From NCBI GenBank assembly GCA_964449675.1, contig CAYVAR010000025.1, forward strand, positions 1 through 20,175: DNA of 20,175 nucleotides. Direction: 5' to 3'. This DNA is from CAYVAR01 sp964449675. Its GTDB lineage: Bacteria > Patescibacteriota > Microgenomatia > UBA10105 > UBA927. Position 1 is the first letter of the stretch. Every line of letters starts with the position of its first letter. Below, in pieces: positions 19,825-20,175 of the stretch. Under the pieces are notes generated by a model that worked only from the letters and a program-made list of their open reading frames with translations, was not told the DNA's origin and ran no database searches. The position numbers and the translations under genes were made by a program.

Positions 19825-20175
19825 TTTTGCCGTTTTGGCATTTCTTCAAAAAGAATCCGGTAGCAGGAGCGTCAAGGAGATTCTCGAGGGTGTGCGAAAG
19901 AAAGGAGTCACGGTGTTTTTCTCAGAATTAAGCCTTGGGGAGGTTTATTATATTCTCATCCGCGCGCTCGGAGCAGAAGAAGCAAACGTGACGCTTGCAC
20001 ATATCATCGCATTGCCCATGTCCATTGTCCCGGTCGGAAGAGATGATGTTTTGGCGGCGGGAGAGCTTAAAGCCCGAGGCAACATCTCCTACGCGGATTG
20101 TTTTGTTGTAGCTCTTGCAGTGCGTAAACATGCCACGGTTGTCACCGGAGATCGGGAGTTTGCAGCGTTTGAGAA
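19802..20175 (+). CDS. PIN-domain toxin (VapC-like), truncated by the window end
   Basis: The frame from ATG 19802 stays open to the end of the window (124 codons). It begins MGTYVLDSFAVLAFLQKE, with the first PIN aspartate Asp7. Next come SELSLGEVYYIL (Glu42 or Glu47), ISYADCFVVALA (Asp99) and VVTGDREF (Asp117), together the four-acid metal site of PIN ribonucleases. VapC toxins of this type cleave tRNA or rRNA; the target here cannot be read from sequence. Perhaps 5-15 residues are missing. The start lies inside the antitoxin gene, 23 nt before its stop, so translation is probably coupled. Confidence 0.88.
   Translation, partial: MGTYVLDSFAVLAFLQKESGSRSVKEILEGVRKKGVTVFFSELSLGEVYYILIRALGAEEANVTLAHIIALPMSIVPVGRDDVLAAGELKARGNISYADCFVVALAVRKHATVVTGDREFAAFE

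Overview
The window looks like a chromosomal segment from a Candidate Phyla Radiation (Patescibacteria) bacterium, probably Parcubacteria-like. The evidence is two four-helix-bundle (S23/IVP-family) genes, a PaaX/Cas2-like regulator, a LytR_C envelope protein, an SH3-tailed surface protein, an archaeal-type CoA-synthesis fusion, very short leaders, and a compact rplJ-rplL unit with no rplK/rplA or rpoB beside it. I saw no rRNA, tRNA or CRISPR array. This taxonomic call is inference from gene content; no marker gene was aligned.

Left part (1-6.2 kb), mostly + strand: the end of a surface protein with lectin-like and SH3 domains, a membrane-anchored LytR_C protein, a four-helix-bundle protein, a polytopic GT-C-like membrane protein overlapping a degenerate ribulose-phosphate-3-epimerase homologue, and a SAM methyltransferase split by a 10-A run. 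The 3' end of the methyltransferase runs into a GC-richer PaaX-like gene on the other strand. That gene is bracketed by two copies of a 46-bp palindromic repeat, one of which covers its own promoter.

Middle (6.2-9.1 kb): an accessory patch of small hypothetical, membrane and secreted proteins and a lipoprotein with an HExxH metalloprotease motif. The lipoprotein gene is expressed from a strong promoter embedded in nested inverted repeats.

From 9.1 to 11.7 kb: a phosphopantetheine adenylyltransferase fused to a DUF359 GTP-dependent dephospho-CoA kinase, galT, an S23-type gene held between inverted purine/pyrimidine-rich arms, and an excisionase-like HTH gene behind 16-bp tandem repeats. From 11.9 to 13.9 kb on the minus strand: a 49-aa protein, a retropepsin-like protease, then the L10 leader/attenuator, rplJ, rplL and a small hypothetical gene.

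Right part (14-20.2 kb): a 767-aa polymerase-beta-type nucleotidyltransferase protein of no family I recognise faces a degenerate ATPase fused to an OmpR-type winged helix. Next are an S-adenosylhomocysteine-hydrolase-like protein lacking most catalytic residues, a hypothetical protein, and an AbrB-PIN (VapBC-type) toxin-antitoxin pair cut by the window end.

Two themes recur. First, several coding sequences have absorbed dispersed or tandem repeats: the SH3 protein, LytR_C protein, CoA fusion, galT, rplJ, and the ends of the GT-C-like, methyltransferase and PaaX-like genes. Second, many genes have a -35/-10 pair placed so that the transcript would start within about 0-11 nt of the start codon, while a minority carry strong Shine-Dalgarno sequences.
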